From Blasia pusilla (lineage: Eukaryota > Marchantiophyta > Marchantiopsida > Blasiales): a stretch of DNA of 64,000 nucleotides. How positions within the stretch are numbered: position 1 is the stretch's first letter; each line of letters begins with the position of its first letter. This document shows, piece by piece, positions 23,000 through 34,929 of the stretch. Below the pieces are notes generated by a model. It was given only the letters and a program-made list of their open reading frames with translations. It ran no database searches and had not been told where the DNA came from. The position numbers and the translations under genes were made by a program. The stretch is from assembly GCA_050084515.1 (NCBI GenBank), contig CM114275.1, positions 15,562,001 to 15,626,000 on the forward strand, in the 5' to 3' direction.

Positions 23000-24789
23000 A
23001 CGTCACTCTTCGGCAGCTGCAAATCTCGACCCCAACTCAATCGTGAAGATAACTCCTCCAATTAGCAAGTCGTACTCCTCTCGTACTGACGCTCCTCAAA
23101 CCTCCTCAATGTGCGGTGCAGGTCTTGCCGTTCGGTGCAGCACTGGCGGCACGGAACGGCTACAAATGGCACGACGCTCAGGAATAGGGTGCGGCACTTT
23201 GCGGCATACCCTCCTCAATCAGCAATTCACACGCTCTGCTCCTTAGTGAAGGAGTGGCTCCGCGATCGAGACGGTGCAGTGCGGCCACGAGCGGCACGTT
23301 GCGGCTACGGGCGTCACGACACGTTACTCGATCGTCGTCGAGCGGCTACAAATCACAACATATCAGCATGAAATGAAAACTCAAACACCATAACCCGAGG
23401 TCACCTGCCATCACTGGTTGATGACCAAATTGCGATGATGGTGGCCGCCAAAACAAAGTACGTGGTGGCGGCGCAAGTCAGAGAATCAACGGTCGTCGTT
23501 GAAGACCCTCCACTCCGTAATGGCAACAATGGCAACCAAGGGTGGACAACGGCCGAACGCAACTCTGAGCAGGGCTAGGTGACAGCAACAGGCGACGATG
23601 GACGGTGGACGGTGGACCGTTGATGGTGATGGTGACGGTTGACGGTGACTATTGACTATCAACGGTGGACTGTTGACGGTGACTATGACGGCGACAACCG
23701 CCGCCCCCGCCGCCAATTTAGGGTTTGAACAATTTAACCCTAAAAATCGCCTAGCAATGGCAGTTTTGCAAAATTGACCATAACTTTTTGTTCACAACTC
23801 CAAATTGCATACCATTTATTGCATAGCGTGTACAGCTTTAGGATCTACAATGGTGTCAAAATATATTTTGAATTGGACATTCCAGTAAAAATTGAAGGGG
23901 ATTTTTTTAAGCCCAATGTCTCTTTCTCCTACACAAAATTTGGCAGCGCTTCCGCGCTGATTTCTCCCAACGAAAATGTAAAACCTATGAGAACAAGAAC
24001 ACAAATCAGCAAACTACATGGTGCTCCAGAGAGCACCGGTATGGAGCAATCCGCCCCCATACTCAATTCCTATCGAAAATTAGGCAGCGCTTCCGCGTGC
24101 CACTCTCCTGTACAAAAATCAGCAAAGCATAACAACAAACTCGCACGGCTCTTGCTCCGGTGAGCACTTTCATGAGCCATGAAGCGGGGAACACGGTCCT
24201 CCAACCTGCACCAAACATCGAGCAACCAGCGAGCTCCTCCATGAAGATCTCTCATCACTCATTCTCTCTTTGTAAAATAAAATCCAATCTCTCTCAACAC
24301 CATAGCTCTCAAATGTGTGCACTCTCACATGTCTCTCTCAATGTCAAACCAAACCCACTCTCCTAATGAGAGGCTTGGGTTACACACACAAGGCAAGCAA
24401 GACCATAGCTCCGCCGCCTCATGCCAAGAGGTTCAACAAAGAGAGAATGAGCTCTCAAGCTCTCTCTCCTTGAGGTATATCCCTCCCCTCTCCCAAGTTC
24501 TCTCCATGGTAACCTATGCTCTCAAGTCACCTCCTTGGCTCTTGACCTGATATAAGAGGTCAAGGGCCACTTACCAAAAATATAAAGTTGACCATATACT
24601 CAAAATGATACTTACCTAAAAAAAGTAAGCTCTTCAATATGGCTCCAAATGAGCCGAAACGAAGGGAAAACCTGCTCTCTCAAGTTTCCCGGGGCCTCAG
24701 TAGGTCACCCTCAACCTCCTGAGTGTGTCCTCCACTACTCTTGAAGGCGCTCTACTAGATCTCACTGATCTATCCTAAAATACGTGACA
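23000..24789 (-). repeat. 5' LTR of gypsy D (inner edge approximate)
   Basis: It aligns in reverse with the C LTR, the fragment at 26122 and the E 3' LTR. It holds an imperfect GACGGTGN-type minisatellite at about 23598-23700 and repeated GCGGCAC blocks at 23120-23345. Confidence 0.7.
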
Positions 24790-26121
24790 CATTTCAAGCT
24801 ATTGTCAACATAGGTAGCAATGTCTTTAACACCGCCTTTGCATTATCAAGATCCATGGAGCACCATCATTTCTTTTCCATCTCCATTCGCGAGTCTATGC
24901 CGACCGTGTATCTTAGTGTTCAAGTTGATATAGCGACGTAGTGAACCGATATGTTTTATCTCGAGCAATGTTGCAACTTTCCTTGTGTTTCTTATGTTAC
25001 CTTTAGTTCTACGCTTGCTGCTCTCAATTGCTAGTTGTGTTGCGTGAACTAAAAATCTGGTGGTGGCTCTCTCCACTTTGTTCTATCACTATCCTAGTCC
25101 TTCTTTGTTTTACAGTTTCAAAATATGAAAAGAAAAAAAAATATCTATTGTTTGTTTTTTGCTACGTTGTGGATAAATTGTTATACGCTCTGTTCATGGC
25201 TCGCATTTTAGGTTACAGTTTTTTTTCATGAATTTGTTGTCCAATTAAAGAATTGAAATTGTCATAATCAAGAATCTTCCGGTGTATAGCTTAGTTGGTA
25301 GAGCAATAGGCTTTTAACTTAAAATTTGTAAGTTCAAGTCCTACTATACCAAAACCTTGGATTTAGCAATTCTGGCAGTTTGTATACGCGTCCAAATATC
25401 ATTTAGTGTCTTCGAGGGATTGTATATTACGAGCCATTATGCTAAGCCTAACCAACTTAGATGTTTAAAAATTGATATATATCCCAAAAAAAAGAAAAAA
25501 ATTGTTGACCCGGAACAAGCTTGCGTGTTCCCCGACGCAGAGAAGTAAAAATGTTTTCTCTTCTACCAATCCTTGTTTAGCCATATGAGGATAATTTGGT
25601 TGAGCAAAGCATGAACATTCCCTCCTAAGTTCTTAGAACGTTGTTGCATTTTTGCACTTTGTTCGCTTCGTACCTAGATGAACTCACCATGAAACTTTAG
25701 CTATATTTCTCAGTAATCAATCTGTGACTTTGCCATCTGAATGGCTTTTAGCTTTTCTACATTTTTGTAAGTTCGTGCAGTATCTTCTCCCTTGCTTTGT
25801 TATTGCAGAAAGTTATTTGTGGACTTCTCCTTGATCATGGTTTGGCGTCTACAATTTGGAAGGTTATCTAGCTTCTAAAATTTTGTGTGTATTTATTTGT
25901 GCACCATGATAAGCCTGTGTAGTTTGTATCTTTGCTCTCCTCTGCAATCAATTTTAAACACCTAATCGGAAGGATAGTACACACTACGACATTCGTGAGC
26001 CTAACAAGAATGGAGTTGGAGCCTGGAGCACTATTAGCTTCGTATCTTGCTTTTGAATTCGTTGAACCAAGCACTGCAGCATAAGAAGCGCAACAAGGTA
26101 TTTCTATTGCAGTTGTCAGCA
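24790..26121. other. Unassigned DNA between two LTRs, with a tRNA-Lys-like relic
   Basis: No ORF here has a domain I recognise. The stretch 25261-25500 looks organelle-derived because of the tRNA-like sequence. The rest is AT-rich and unremarkable. Confidence 0.4.
25280..25351 (+). tRNA. Organelle-type tRNA-Lys(UUU) relic
   Basis: GGTGTATAGCTTAGTTGGTA, then an anticodon loop CTTTTAA (anticodon TTT) and TTCAAGTCCTACTATACC, closely follow plant organellar trnK(UUU). The acceptor arms GGTGTA and TATACC still pair. The first base pair and the anticodon and T stems have mismatches, so it is probably a nuclear pseudogene from mitochondrial DNA. Confidence 0.65.
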
Positions 26122-27120
26122 TGTCACGTATTTTAGAATAGATCGACGAGATCTAATAGAGCGCCGGATTGTTGAGGATAGGCTAAGGAGGTTGAGTATG
26201 ACCTCCTGAGGCCATGGATAACGTGAGAGAGCAAGTTTTTCCTTCATTTCGGCTCTTTGGAGCCATATTGATAAATTTGCTATTTCAGGTAAGTTATTAT
26301 TTTTGATATAGTTGAATTTCCACTTTGGGAAGTGGCCCTTGACTTCCTACGGCAAGTCAAGAGCCAAGGAGGTGACATGCGAGCATAGGTTACGGTGGGG
26401 AGAGCTTGGGAGAGGGAAGGGGATATACCTCAAGGAGAGAGAGCTTGAGAGCTCATTTTCTCTTTGTTGAACCTCTTGGCATTAGGCGGCGGAGCTATGG
26501 TCTTCCTTACCTTGTGTGTGTAATCCAAGCCTCATATTAGGAGAGTGGATTCGATTTGACATGAGAGAGAGATTTGTGCGCACCATGCATGGTGAGACAT
26601 TATTGTGAGAGCATGACTTGATTTACAAACAAAGAATGAGAGCTACAATGTGGGAGCTCGCTAGTGTCTTGTTGTGTTTGCAGATTGGGGACCGTGCTCC
26701 TCACTTCATGGCTCATATGAGTGCTCATGGGAGCAAGAGCTATATGTTTGGTACTAATTAATTGCAATTTTTTCGTACGAGAGAGTGATGCACAGAAGCG
26801 CTGCCCAATTTTTTGTAGAGATTGAGTATGGGGGCAGGTTGTTCCATGTTGGTACTCTCAGGGGCACCATATAACTCTCTTATTTTTGTTTTCACAAGTT
26901 TGAGATTTTCATTGGGAGAAATCAACACGGAAGCACTGCCAAAATTTTCGTAGGAGAAGAGGCCATGGACTACACGATGGTCCCTGTTAGTTTTTGCTAG
27001 AAGGTTGAATGGAGAAACCAATTAGACGACATTGTAGATCGGGAAGTTTTGCTCGTTGTCAAAAAAACGATGTGCAACTTGGACATGTAAGCATGAAATT
27101 GTGACTATTTCCGTGGACTG
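26122..27120 (+). repeat. LTR fragment of the C/D/E gypsy family
   Basis: It starts TGTCACGTATTTTAGAATAGATC, exactly like the LTR ends of C and D, and aligns to the C LTR up to about 16.7 kb. The inner part is missing, so it is a truncated or solo LTR. It lies about 0.8 kb past the TRM5 stop codon. Confidence 0.8.
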
Positions 27121-27901
27121 CTACATCCAACTAGTGAAGGAATGAACAATTTCAAAAAAATTTATTAAATTCTTAATTGAGAGGTAGAAAAATATAAAAA
27201 ATAAATTTTGTGTTAGTGCGGAAGAAAGGGGGAAAAATTGATTTGAGGGTGAAGTGAAATGGAAACTTTATTTAATGGGTGCTGATCCAAGAGTTATGCA
27301 TGGGGCTTAGTGTAGTCATGCACCTAATATGATGATGGAGATGAAAGCCTTAGTCACTACCTGATCTCTTGGTCAAAATTCACAGCACAAAGAGCCAAAG
27401 AGTCTCCTGATATTGCTAAGCTAGTAACACCAGACCTGTGCAATCCATTCAGCAACCAAGATTCACAACCTAAAGCTGCTGCACTGGTAAGTGATATGTA
27501 TTGGGGATCCCAAGCAAGTAACAAGAGTTTCTTGATATTGAATTCTTTTGAAGCTCATGTGCAACATCCAAGCATCATATCTTTAGATGTAAAGATTCAA
27601 GCATCTCGATCAAAGGTGTGAGGTATCCAGTGGAAATTCAAACACAATGTTCAACTATAGACTTAAAGACCCTCTAGGCAGCTCAACTACTATTTCATAC
27701 CTTAGTAGATTCCAAAGGGACAAAATTATGTGAGTAATCCAGGCATGGGAGAACAAGATAAAAAACGAAACACGTCTGATGGATCAAGTTCACTTTATTC
27801 AACCACAATTCTGGATAGAGTGCAAAAACATTTCTCTTGTGATCTCTGTTCTCTAAATTGGACCATCAGCATCATAATCTGATAGTTGATAACATTAAAG
27901 G
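27121..27901. other. 3' flank of TRM5
   Basis: No gene or repeat is recognised. It probably contains the TRM5 3' untranslated region and polyadenylation site, which I cannot place exactly. Confidence 0.4.
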
Positions 27902-30900
27902 CTAACTCCCTCTCCGCAGTCGCTTGTTTTGTAGATGTATTAACTGATCTGAAGTAACCTCTCCTGACTCGGGATTACTGTTCTCACTTGAATTTGTAGA
28001 CTTCACCGGCAACAATTGTTCTCCAAATGCCAATGAATCAGGCAAGTCAAAGCTCAGACACAGCATGATCTGCACGGATCCACATCACCAAGGCACGGAA
28101 TCTTTACTGACTTGTGATCATGGTTCTCGCTTCTCATGATTCCAAGAGAATCTCTATCTACTAAAGCTTAAACTACAGAAATTTCAGACTGAAATTCTTA
28201 GCAGCACTCATACCCACCAGAGATGATAGATCAACTTGTACTCTTTGAACTCTACAGACTAAATAAACCAGGACTGAATCCTTCAGAGGCAGCCCATCAG
28301 CTGACATACCTTGTTTGGTGCCACATCCCGAACTGTCCAGACCTCAGGATCCTTGATTTCTCCTCCAAGGATAGATTCTGCACGCTGATTGCCATTTTAC
28401 AAACATCTATGACATCAGATTACAAGGTACACACACAACTCTCCATTGTCTACTTTTATGTGAATCCAACTATCCTCAGTCCACTATGTCTGGATATATA
28501 AATCAGGCACGTCTAGGATCCTCAAAGAAGGCATTGAAGCAGAGACTAACCATTGAGAAGATGCAATTTCTTCCACAAGAATGTTCCTCAGGCGAACGCG
28601 CTAGCAAAAACATAGAATAGAAGTTAAGAGGAAGAGTTCAGACCTTGAGCACATCAGATGTGGTTTCAATAGCTCGCATAAAGCAATAACAATGGATTCG
28701 TGGCATGGTACCCTTCCAGTTATCTTTGGACAGAAGCCCTTGAAATACATCTGTACTCCATCATGGTGTTAGTATTGCACCAACTTCAAGCCTGTTTAGG
28801 CTTAAAATGCGATGCGAAACAAGGAATACACACATACATGAATGAGATCTGCATGGAATCAATATCTACACATAGGGGAAAAGAGGGTATTGCGACTACA
28901 ACAATCAAATAAATAAAAAATTGCCCAGCGCAAATCCTGATCTTGATCATGCCATTGAAGCAAAAGGAAGTAATGTCACAGTCACAGGGTAATCTATGAG
29001 AGAATATACCAAGAAATTCTAGGGCAGATGCCGGTAGGTTCATGAGAACATGATGGAAAGTCTCCCATGGTTTTGGAACTGCAACTGGAAGTCTTTTTTC
29101 CTTCCTTCCCTTCCCTTTGACGTTTTGATCCTGCTCCCTGTCAACTGATACCACCTCAATGAGACCAAGATCTATCATATAAATTAATCATATCCTCCCA
29201 CTCACGAACACCATACTGTTCACCTATGACAGACACTCGATAGTAGTGCACAAAGCTGTATTCCTCACATCCAAAGTTGGAGTGAGATGACAGCCAGAGC
29301 ACTTTACTATCCGTCACCTCCTCCAAATGAATTGCTGCAAGTTGCTGCTATTTCCCACAAGGTTTTCTTATGTGACCACTCAATACCATGGTGCATACCA
29401 AAGGCTGCGTCTGTTATGCTAGCCCTCAACCTTCTGTACTCCAGCTCACTACTCGTTGACTAGAAGGTTCATAAGAGATAACATGAACTACTGTAAATAC
29501 AGATGAAATTCACAACTCGATCTTCTTACCTCCCTTATGGAAATGAACAGCGCCTGCTGTCTCTTCCAGTGATGCTCTACCAATATTTTCCATCACACTG
29601 GTTCCAACATCCACTTTCTTCACAATATGCTTCATAAAGTCACGTGCATCCATATTGTACCCATGAACTCTGTCCTCGACTTTGTTCAATTTTGCATTGA
29701 TGTTCAAATACTGTACACTTGCTGGATTCAAGTCATTGGCAAGCACAATACAGCCTTTTTGTGCTGCTGGAATTGCAAATGGTCCAATCCCAGCAAACAT
29801 GTCAATTATGAACTGACCAGGTTGAAATTGTGAAGGTAATCTCTTGTGCTCGAACTCGAGTCTAGAGTTCCAATAGACCAGACCATAATCCAACCGAAAA
29901 GTCGCTCCTTGCTGTCTAACTTCAGCAACAAGATTCGTGTCCCCTGCAAGTATTTCCCATGTTGGGACTCTGAACTCATTTGAAATTGTACCAACCTTAT
30001 TCACAATAGTCTTGATTTTTGGCTGATTTTTCTGCATTCAAAAACATTTTAATTACCTTTCCTAAATTCTAAGAAGCCAATATTTAACTTCCTACAAGTC
30101 CTTCAGTACAATGAAAAAAAAATCCTAGACTACACTTGGGAATCCTTCCACCGCTAGTGCAAGGAGCATAGTGGAATTTAAAAGGAGAACGATTCACTGA
30201 CAGCCTGGTGTTAGAATCTTGACATAATCACATTTGCTGATAACAGAAGTTTATCAACATTTTCTTCCTGAGGCGTCCTGTAAGACCACAGTGCTCTACT
30301 TAACTTAGGTGTCAACAGCCGCTGCAGGCCCATGTCTAATGCATCATTATGTTATAACCTTCTCCCTGTTCTTGAGTATATGCACATTTGACTTCCAACA
30401 TTTGCCTCGTGCAATGGCAAACATATGAAAAGAACACCTGTGAGTAGCTGCAGGGCTTCGGATTAACAGAGAACTCATACCTGCCTTCCTAGCTCAGCGC
30501 TTGCAAATCTTACCAATTCACCTGCCAAGACCTAGAGGGGAGACAAATATACACGCCACTTCTAGACCAATGTGAAAGAGATGAGATCAATTTATTGACA
30601 GTTCTGACTTTGCTAATCACCCATGAAAACATGCTTTCAGCTTTCCACACTGATCTTTCTTCAAGTTGGGTGAAGGAGCATAGGGGAACTTACATCAAGG
30701 AGGACTTGAGCAATCACCTTCTTGTATGGAAGCAATTCTTCAGTCAAATTAAGATGAGCAATATGCCCTGCAAATAGAACGTTTGCACCACAATCTGAGA
30801 GGAAGTAGTCGAGATGGCTATGCAGTATTCTCAATTCCCATAAATTAGCACAAAGCTAAAGCCTCAAGTCATTTGATCTTGTTCCAACTTCTGTTTTTCT

Positions 30901-33900
30901 AATGATCATATGTATCAAAGCCCTTCACGACTTGACAGACATAGAAACATGATTCCTACCAGAATCTCACACAGAATGTCCCACTTCAAATAACTTTGAA
31001 AGGATGGTGCCACAAAACTTAAGCTTACCAACTGTTTCAAATGAAGCAGGCACTTTGCAGCCTTCAGGAAGGATTTCCTTCAACACTTGTTCTGCATCGT
31101 CCAAGATACATGATATTATTCTAATGCAGTAGATTAAATAGCTTGTGAATCCAATTTGACCCGAAAAGATTTTGCTCAATTGTGAAGTTCCAAGCTTTGG
31201 TGATCCTGATCCAGTGAGTGTAGGTGTGTATATTTCTGGTGTAGAAAATGTAAGTGGGCTCCAAGATTTGTTCATTTCAATCTTCGCAGCAGTAGTGATG
31301 TACTTCAACAAGAATGGCACAAAACGACAGTCCATCAGGCCAACCATCCAAATACTTTAGAAAATAAGTAGACCAGAAATGTGAGGAAGTGTCTGGACTT
31401 TGCCCAAGCTTTACTTCAGCATCTCAGGAAAGAAGGATCAATCACTCACCTACAGAAAAATACGAGTAGTCCAAGTCGATTGCATGTTGTACTATCTCCA
31501 CTGGCGCTAATTCTCTGATTGCAGCTAATTTTTCCTCGGGTAGATCTGCAAACACACCCAAAGGGCACAATAATATTTGTCAACTCTCAGTCGATCAAAC
31601 AATATCCAAGGGTTTGTTTCCACCAAGCAACTACGTCAAAACCCAATCCATCAATTTTGCAGCAGCCTCACTGAATCGACACCCACATACCAAAGATTTC
31701 AGAAGTACTTACTAGATTCTGCAAATTGCTCAGCCAAGAGAACTAGACGACTTTCACTTCTCAGAGGGTCAAGAATTACATGCTTCAGACGTGGTCTGTC
31801 CAATGTAAACCTATCCATGAGACATCATCACATCCACTGATGTCAGATTTAACTTTTCCATTAGTCCTATGTTCATTCTGCAACATTACCCAGCATAGAA
31901 CACATCCTATCATTTCTAAATAAAAGTTCACTGGCAAGTTTAGCCCGTTGTAGACTTATTACAATAGACCTTCCGCCTTGGTTAGACAGTGCTTGTGACT
32001 GGAATAGGTGCAGGAGAAGAAGAGGGAGACTCTCTCATATAGTTTAAGTCCTCACATTTTGTTAGGAGAGTTCAATGGGTGAACAGTTGGCTACCAAATT
32101 CCACTTTGTTTATCAGAGATAGGCTTAAACACTGTAGAGGGTGAACAGAAAGCAGATAACTACTCTATACTGGCGGCCTGGTCACTCATGGATGCTTGCC
32201 AGCGAAACCTGCAACACACATCAGAGGATGTCGAGAAGAAGCCACAAGGAGATAAACTTCTGGAACTGTCCTGGATGCCATACTAAGGCAATTACCAAAA
32301 GAATTTCATTTTATCCAGGCAAGGTAGACAATCATCCACTGAACATTCCAAGTCCAACAAAGTGTACTTCAAACCATTGGTGGAGTACTTGATGGGTGAA
32401 TGTTACACACTCAATCCTTTTCTCAAATCTCATAGAAGCACCACAATTGACTTGCTGGGTAAAAACAATTCCTACTGCAAATAGATGACATTGTTTTAAT
32501 GTCAATAACAGCACGTGGTCTCCAGCTCCATTGACATAAGGTAGTTTTGAAGTAGTCAGGGAATCTAATTCCATCTGCAGAAAACGGAAAAAGTCATCTT
32601 TGGCTCACAAGTCAGGCAGGATCAAATCCAGGAATTGCTGAGATTGTGCAAGGATATACTTGGACTTGAACCCCAAACCCCACAACAGGGCGAAAACCAA
32701 GGGTAGTGAGAACAAAGCTAGGTGGGCCTTACGATGTGTGATCATAAATCAAACTGCAGAAGAATGAGAATGTGCCACACACCACAAACTACAGCTCTTC
32801 ACAAGCACTGTCGACCATGCTATGTGTATCTGAATTTTGGGGCCCCAGACTGGTCTTTGTCAAAAGAGTTTGGATGTCTCCCAGAATTTTTCCTGTTGTT
32901 TCCCTAATGTTAGGGAAACAACCAGAAAAATTCCCCAACGGAAAGAAACCAAAATTTGGCAATGTAAAACAGAATAAAAAAATTACTCGCAAAGGATAAA
33001 GGACACATTGAGCCTATACAAAGTTTTGAATTTCTAAACCCTAGCACAAATAATAGAATGGATGATGATCCTCATCACCTGTACACAAGAATTTTTTTAT
33101 GCTTCTAAGGTTGATGCCCTTGCTGGTGCAAAAGACTGGTACCATGACTGGAGAGAATGGCTCTCGTAATGAAGTATTTCAATTGATGACTTACAAACAA
33201 TCAATAGCAAATACCTGTCAAACGCACTCCACAACACCATATCTCCACCACTGGTATGCTCATCAGGAGTTTTGGGAAAGCAGAAGCCAACTATCAGAAA
33301 GAACAGGGAAATGATGGGTGTTGGAAGACAACAGAACAACCTTCATACCTCTGCATTGCCATATTTCCCAAGTAACACCAAGCACTGATCAGATTCCGAT
33401 GCAACTCATTGGACTTACAAGAAGGGAAGATGGTCTATGTCGGCATTGGAGTTCAGATGAACTCAACAATGAGACAGCTGTCTATTCGATTCCAGCTACC
33501 ATGACCAACAAAATTTCCTGAACTCTTTCAAAGGTTTGCTCTGTGTGTGAGTGCTTTCTTCTTTGGAAGGAACCAGGCTGAGACAGCGTAACTCCTCCAT
33601 TGGTGTATAGTTGCTAAAGTTGAATATCTAGGAACAGTTAACTTCTTAGGACCTCACTGTCTTCTTTGGTGGTCGTCTGTCTTGCTGGCTTTGGTGCTGC
33701 ATTTGTTGTAATTTCAAGTCCCATTGCCCTTCTGGACCCCCGTACACACCAAATTAGTTCATTAATTCATTATCATACGGAGTGCTACAGCACATTTACC
33801 ACGTGTGAGCCAACAAAACTTTACAACTCAAACTACCTTAACCTGAAATATGACATCCGCTTTCTCTGCGACCGGGGGATTCGGAAGAAGTGGTAATCCA

Positions 33901-34732
33901 CAATAAATAAACGTTGCCAGACCATAAGACTCCGAAACGTATTTAAAGGTTTACGCTTGAAGAAAGAAAAACTGAGGAGGACATGTGCAAGAGTATGGAA
34001 ACAGACAAATTGGGTCAGCTGAACAAAATCAGATGATCTTCCAGATCAGACTACAGTAGATTTGCTCGGATGTGAAGAGCCTTCGAAGAGTTCTTCAAAT
34101 TGGGTACATTCTCTAAGTTCCGCTTGGACGTAAAGGAGAGAAGACAATTCTCTCATCTGTCCAAATATCTGGGAATCAGTTGAAGAAAAACAATTGGAGA
34201 GGAGGACAACTGTAAACTCAACTCAAAAAATCAAACACTAATTATTACCGTTAAATCCATCTGGCAGAACTCCCAGCAACTTCCCCACACGACACCTCAT
34301 AATCCATTGAATTCGAACATACCATATCACTAAAAATCATGAAACAAACAGCGCCAGCAAGTACCTCGACAGAGTCTTTGACACGAGGTGAGAATGTTCT
34401 TTGGGTATACGGATGGCCAGAACATTCAACTGCTGCTTGAATTTCTCCTTATCTAGAACGACTTCCTTCACTTCCCGAGGCTCCTCTCTCATTGCAGAAG
34501 GCGGAGAACGGAAGCACGCCGACGAGCGGGGTCGTGTCCAGATACTGTGTGATCCTGAAACAAAGGCCCCTCGGGCTGCACTTTTCCACACGGATCGCAG
34601 CGGTCCCGATTTCAAGCTCGAGCTCAAACACGCGCTCAGGTCGGCAGACATGAGGGGCGGACACCGATGCGTTTGTCGGGCATTCTCCAATCCTACATTA
34701 CTGAATTCAACGCTCAGAGGTACGTCAGGCAA
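27902..34732 (-). CDS. TRM5: tRNA (guanosine-37 N1)-methyltransferase, TRM5 type, ten exons
   Basis: It methylates G37 beside the anticodon using S-adenosylmethionine, which prevents frameshifting. Exons I infer (high to low): 34732-34365, 31810-31713, 31545-31450, 31091-31029, 30767-30694, 30031-29530, 29144-29010, 28723-28644, 28384-28310, 28069-27902. All introns are GT-AG and phases agree, giving 552 residues, or 472 from the Met at 34492. Landmarks: [13 protein letters not shown] (about 203-215), [11 protein letters not shown] (about 242), [12 protein letters not shown] (about 281), the SAM site [14 protein letters not shown] (about 310), NDLNP (about 332), NMDARDF (about 359), [10 protein letters not shown] (about 436) and RIHCYCF (about 454). 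No lesion is seen. The first 80 residues before the second Met are Ser/Arg-rich, not conserved in the family, and could be a targeting extension or non-coding. Intron 1 is 2.55 kb. This is the only host gene I can support here. Confidence 0.93.
31950..32110. repeat. Repeat in TRM5 intron 1, similar to the 3' region of the LINE at 59-63 kb
   Basis: CCTTGGTTAGACAGTGCTTGTGACTGG and GGGAGACTCTCTCATATAGT parallel 59158-59260 in the same order and orientation. It is a diverged fragment, probably a 5'-truncated LINE end. Confidence 0.55.
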
Positions 34733-34929
34733 CGAGCGAATTGACGTCCTTCAATTTCTCATGGATCACGGGTTGGGTCGATGGACTGTTGATCTACGGG
34801 CAGCCCTCCTCCCTACGGAGCTACTCAAAGTCCATTTCCGCCGGACGATATCATATGGGGTGGCAAAATTACCAATCTTACAAACAAGTATGCGGCCTAC
34901 GCAGCTAGTGATAGTAAATTTTCTATAAA

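Larger units (their letters stand above)
19785..24789 (-). mobile_element. Gypsy copy D, 3'-truncated: LTR, gag, protease
   Basis: It is the mirror of C. The LTR outer end is at 24789 (element strand TGTCACGTATTTTAGG). Gag runs from about 22640 to 20650 and protease from 20485, ending near 19785 just before the DNMT domain would start. It is better preserved than C. The flanking base strings CGTTT (15710-15714, outside C) and CATTT (24790-24794, outside D) differ by one base, as a target duplication around the whole C-D pair would. Confidence 0.85.

Noticed and set aside
24846-25076. Basic 76-codon minus-strand ORF
   Set aside because: Lys/Arg-rich, but I recognise no family and see no exon context; left unassigned.
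30480-30535. Possible extra TRM5 exon ([16 protein letters not shown])
   Set aside because: The exon ending at 30694 joins in phase to 30031 and gives the conserved VLLD-KNQPKIK junction, so no exon is needed between.
34401-34928. 175-codon plus-strand ORF
   Set aside because: It lies opposite TRM5 exon 1 and has no recognisable domain; a shadow of the coding exon.
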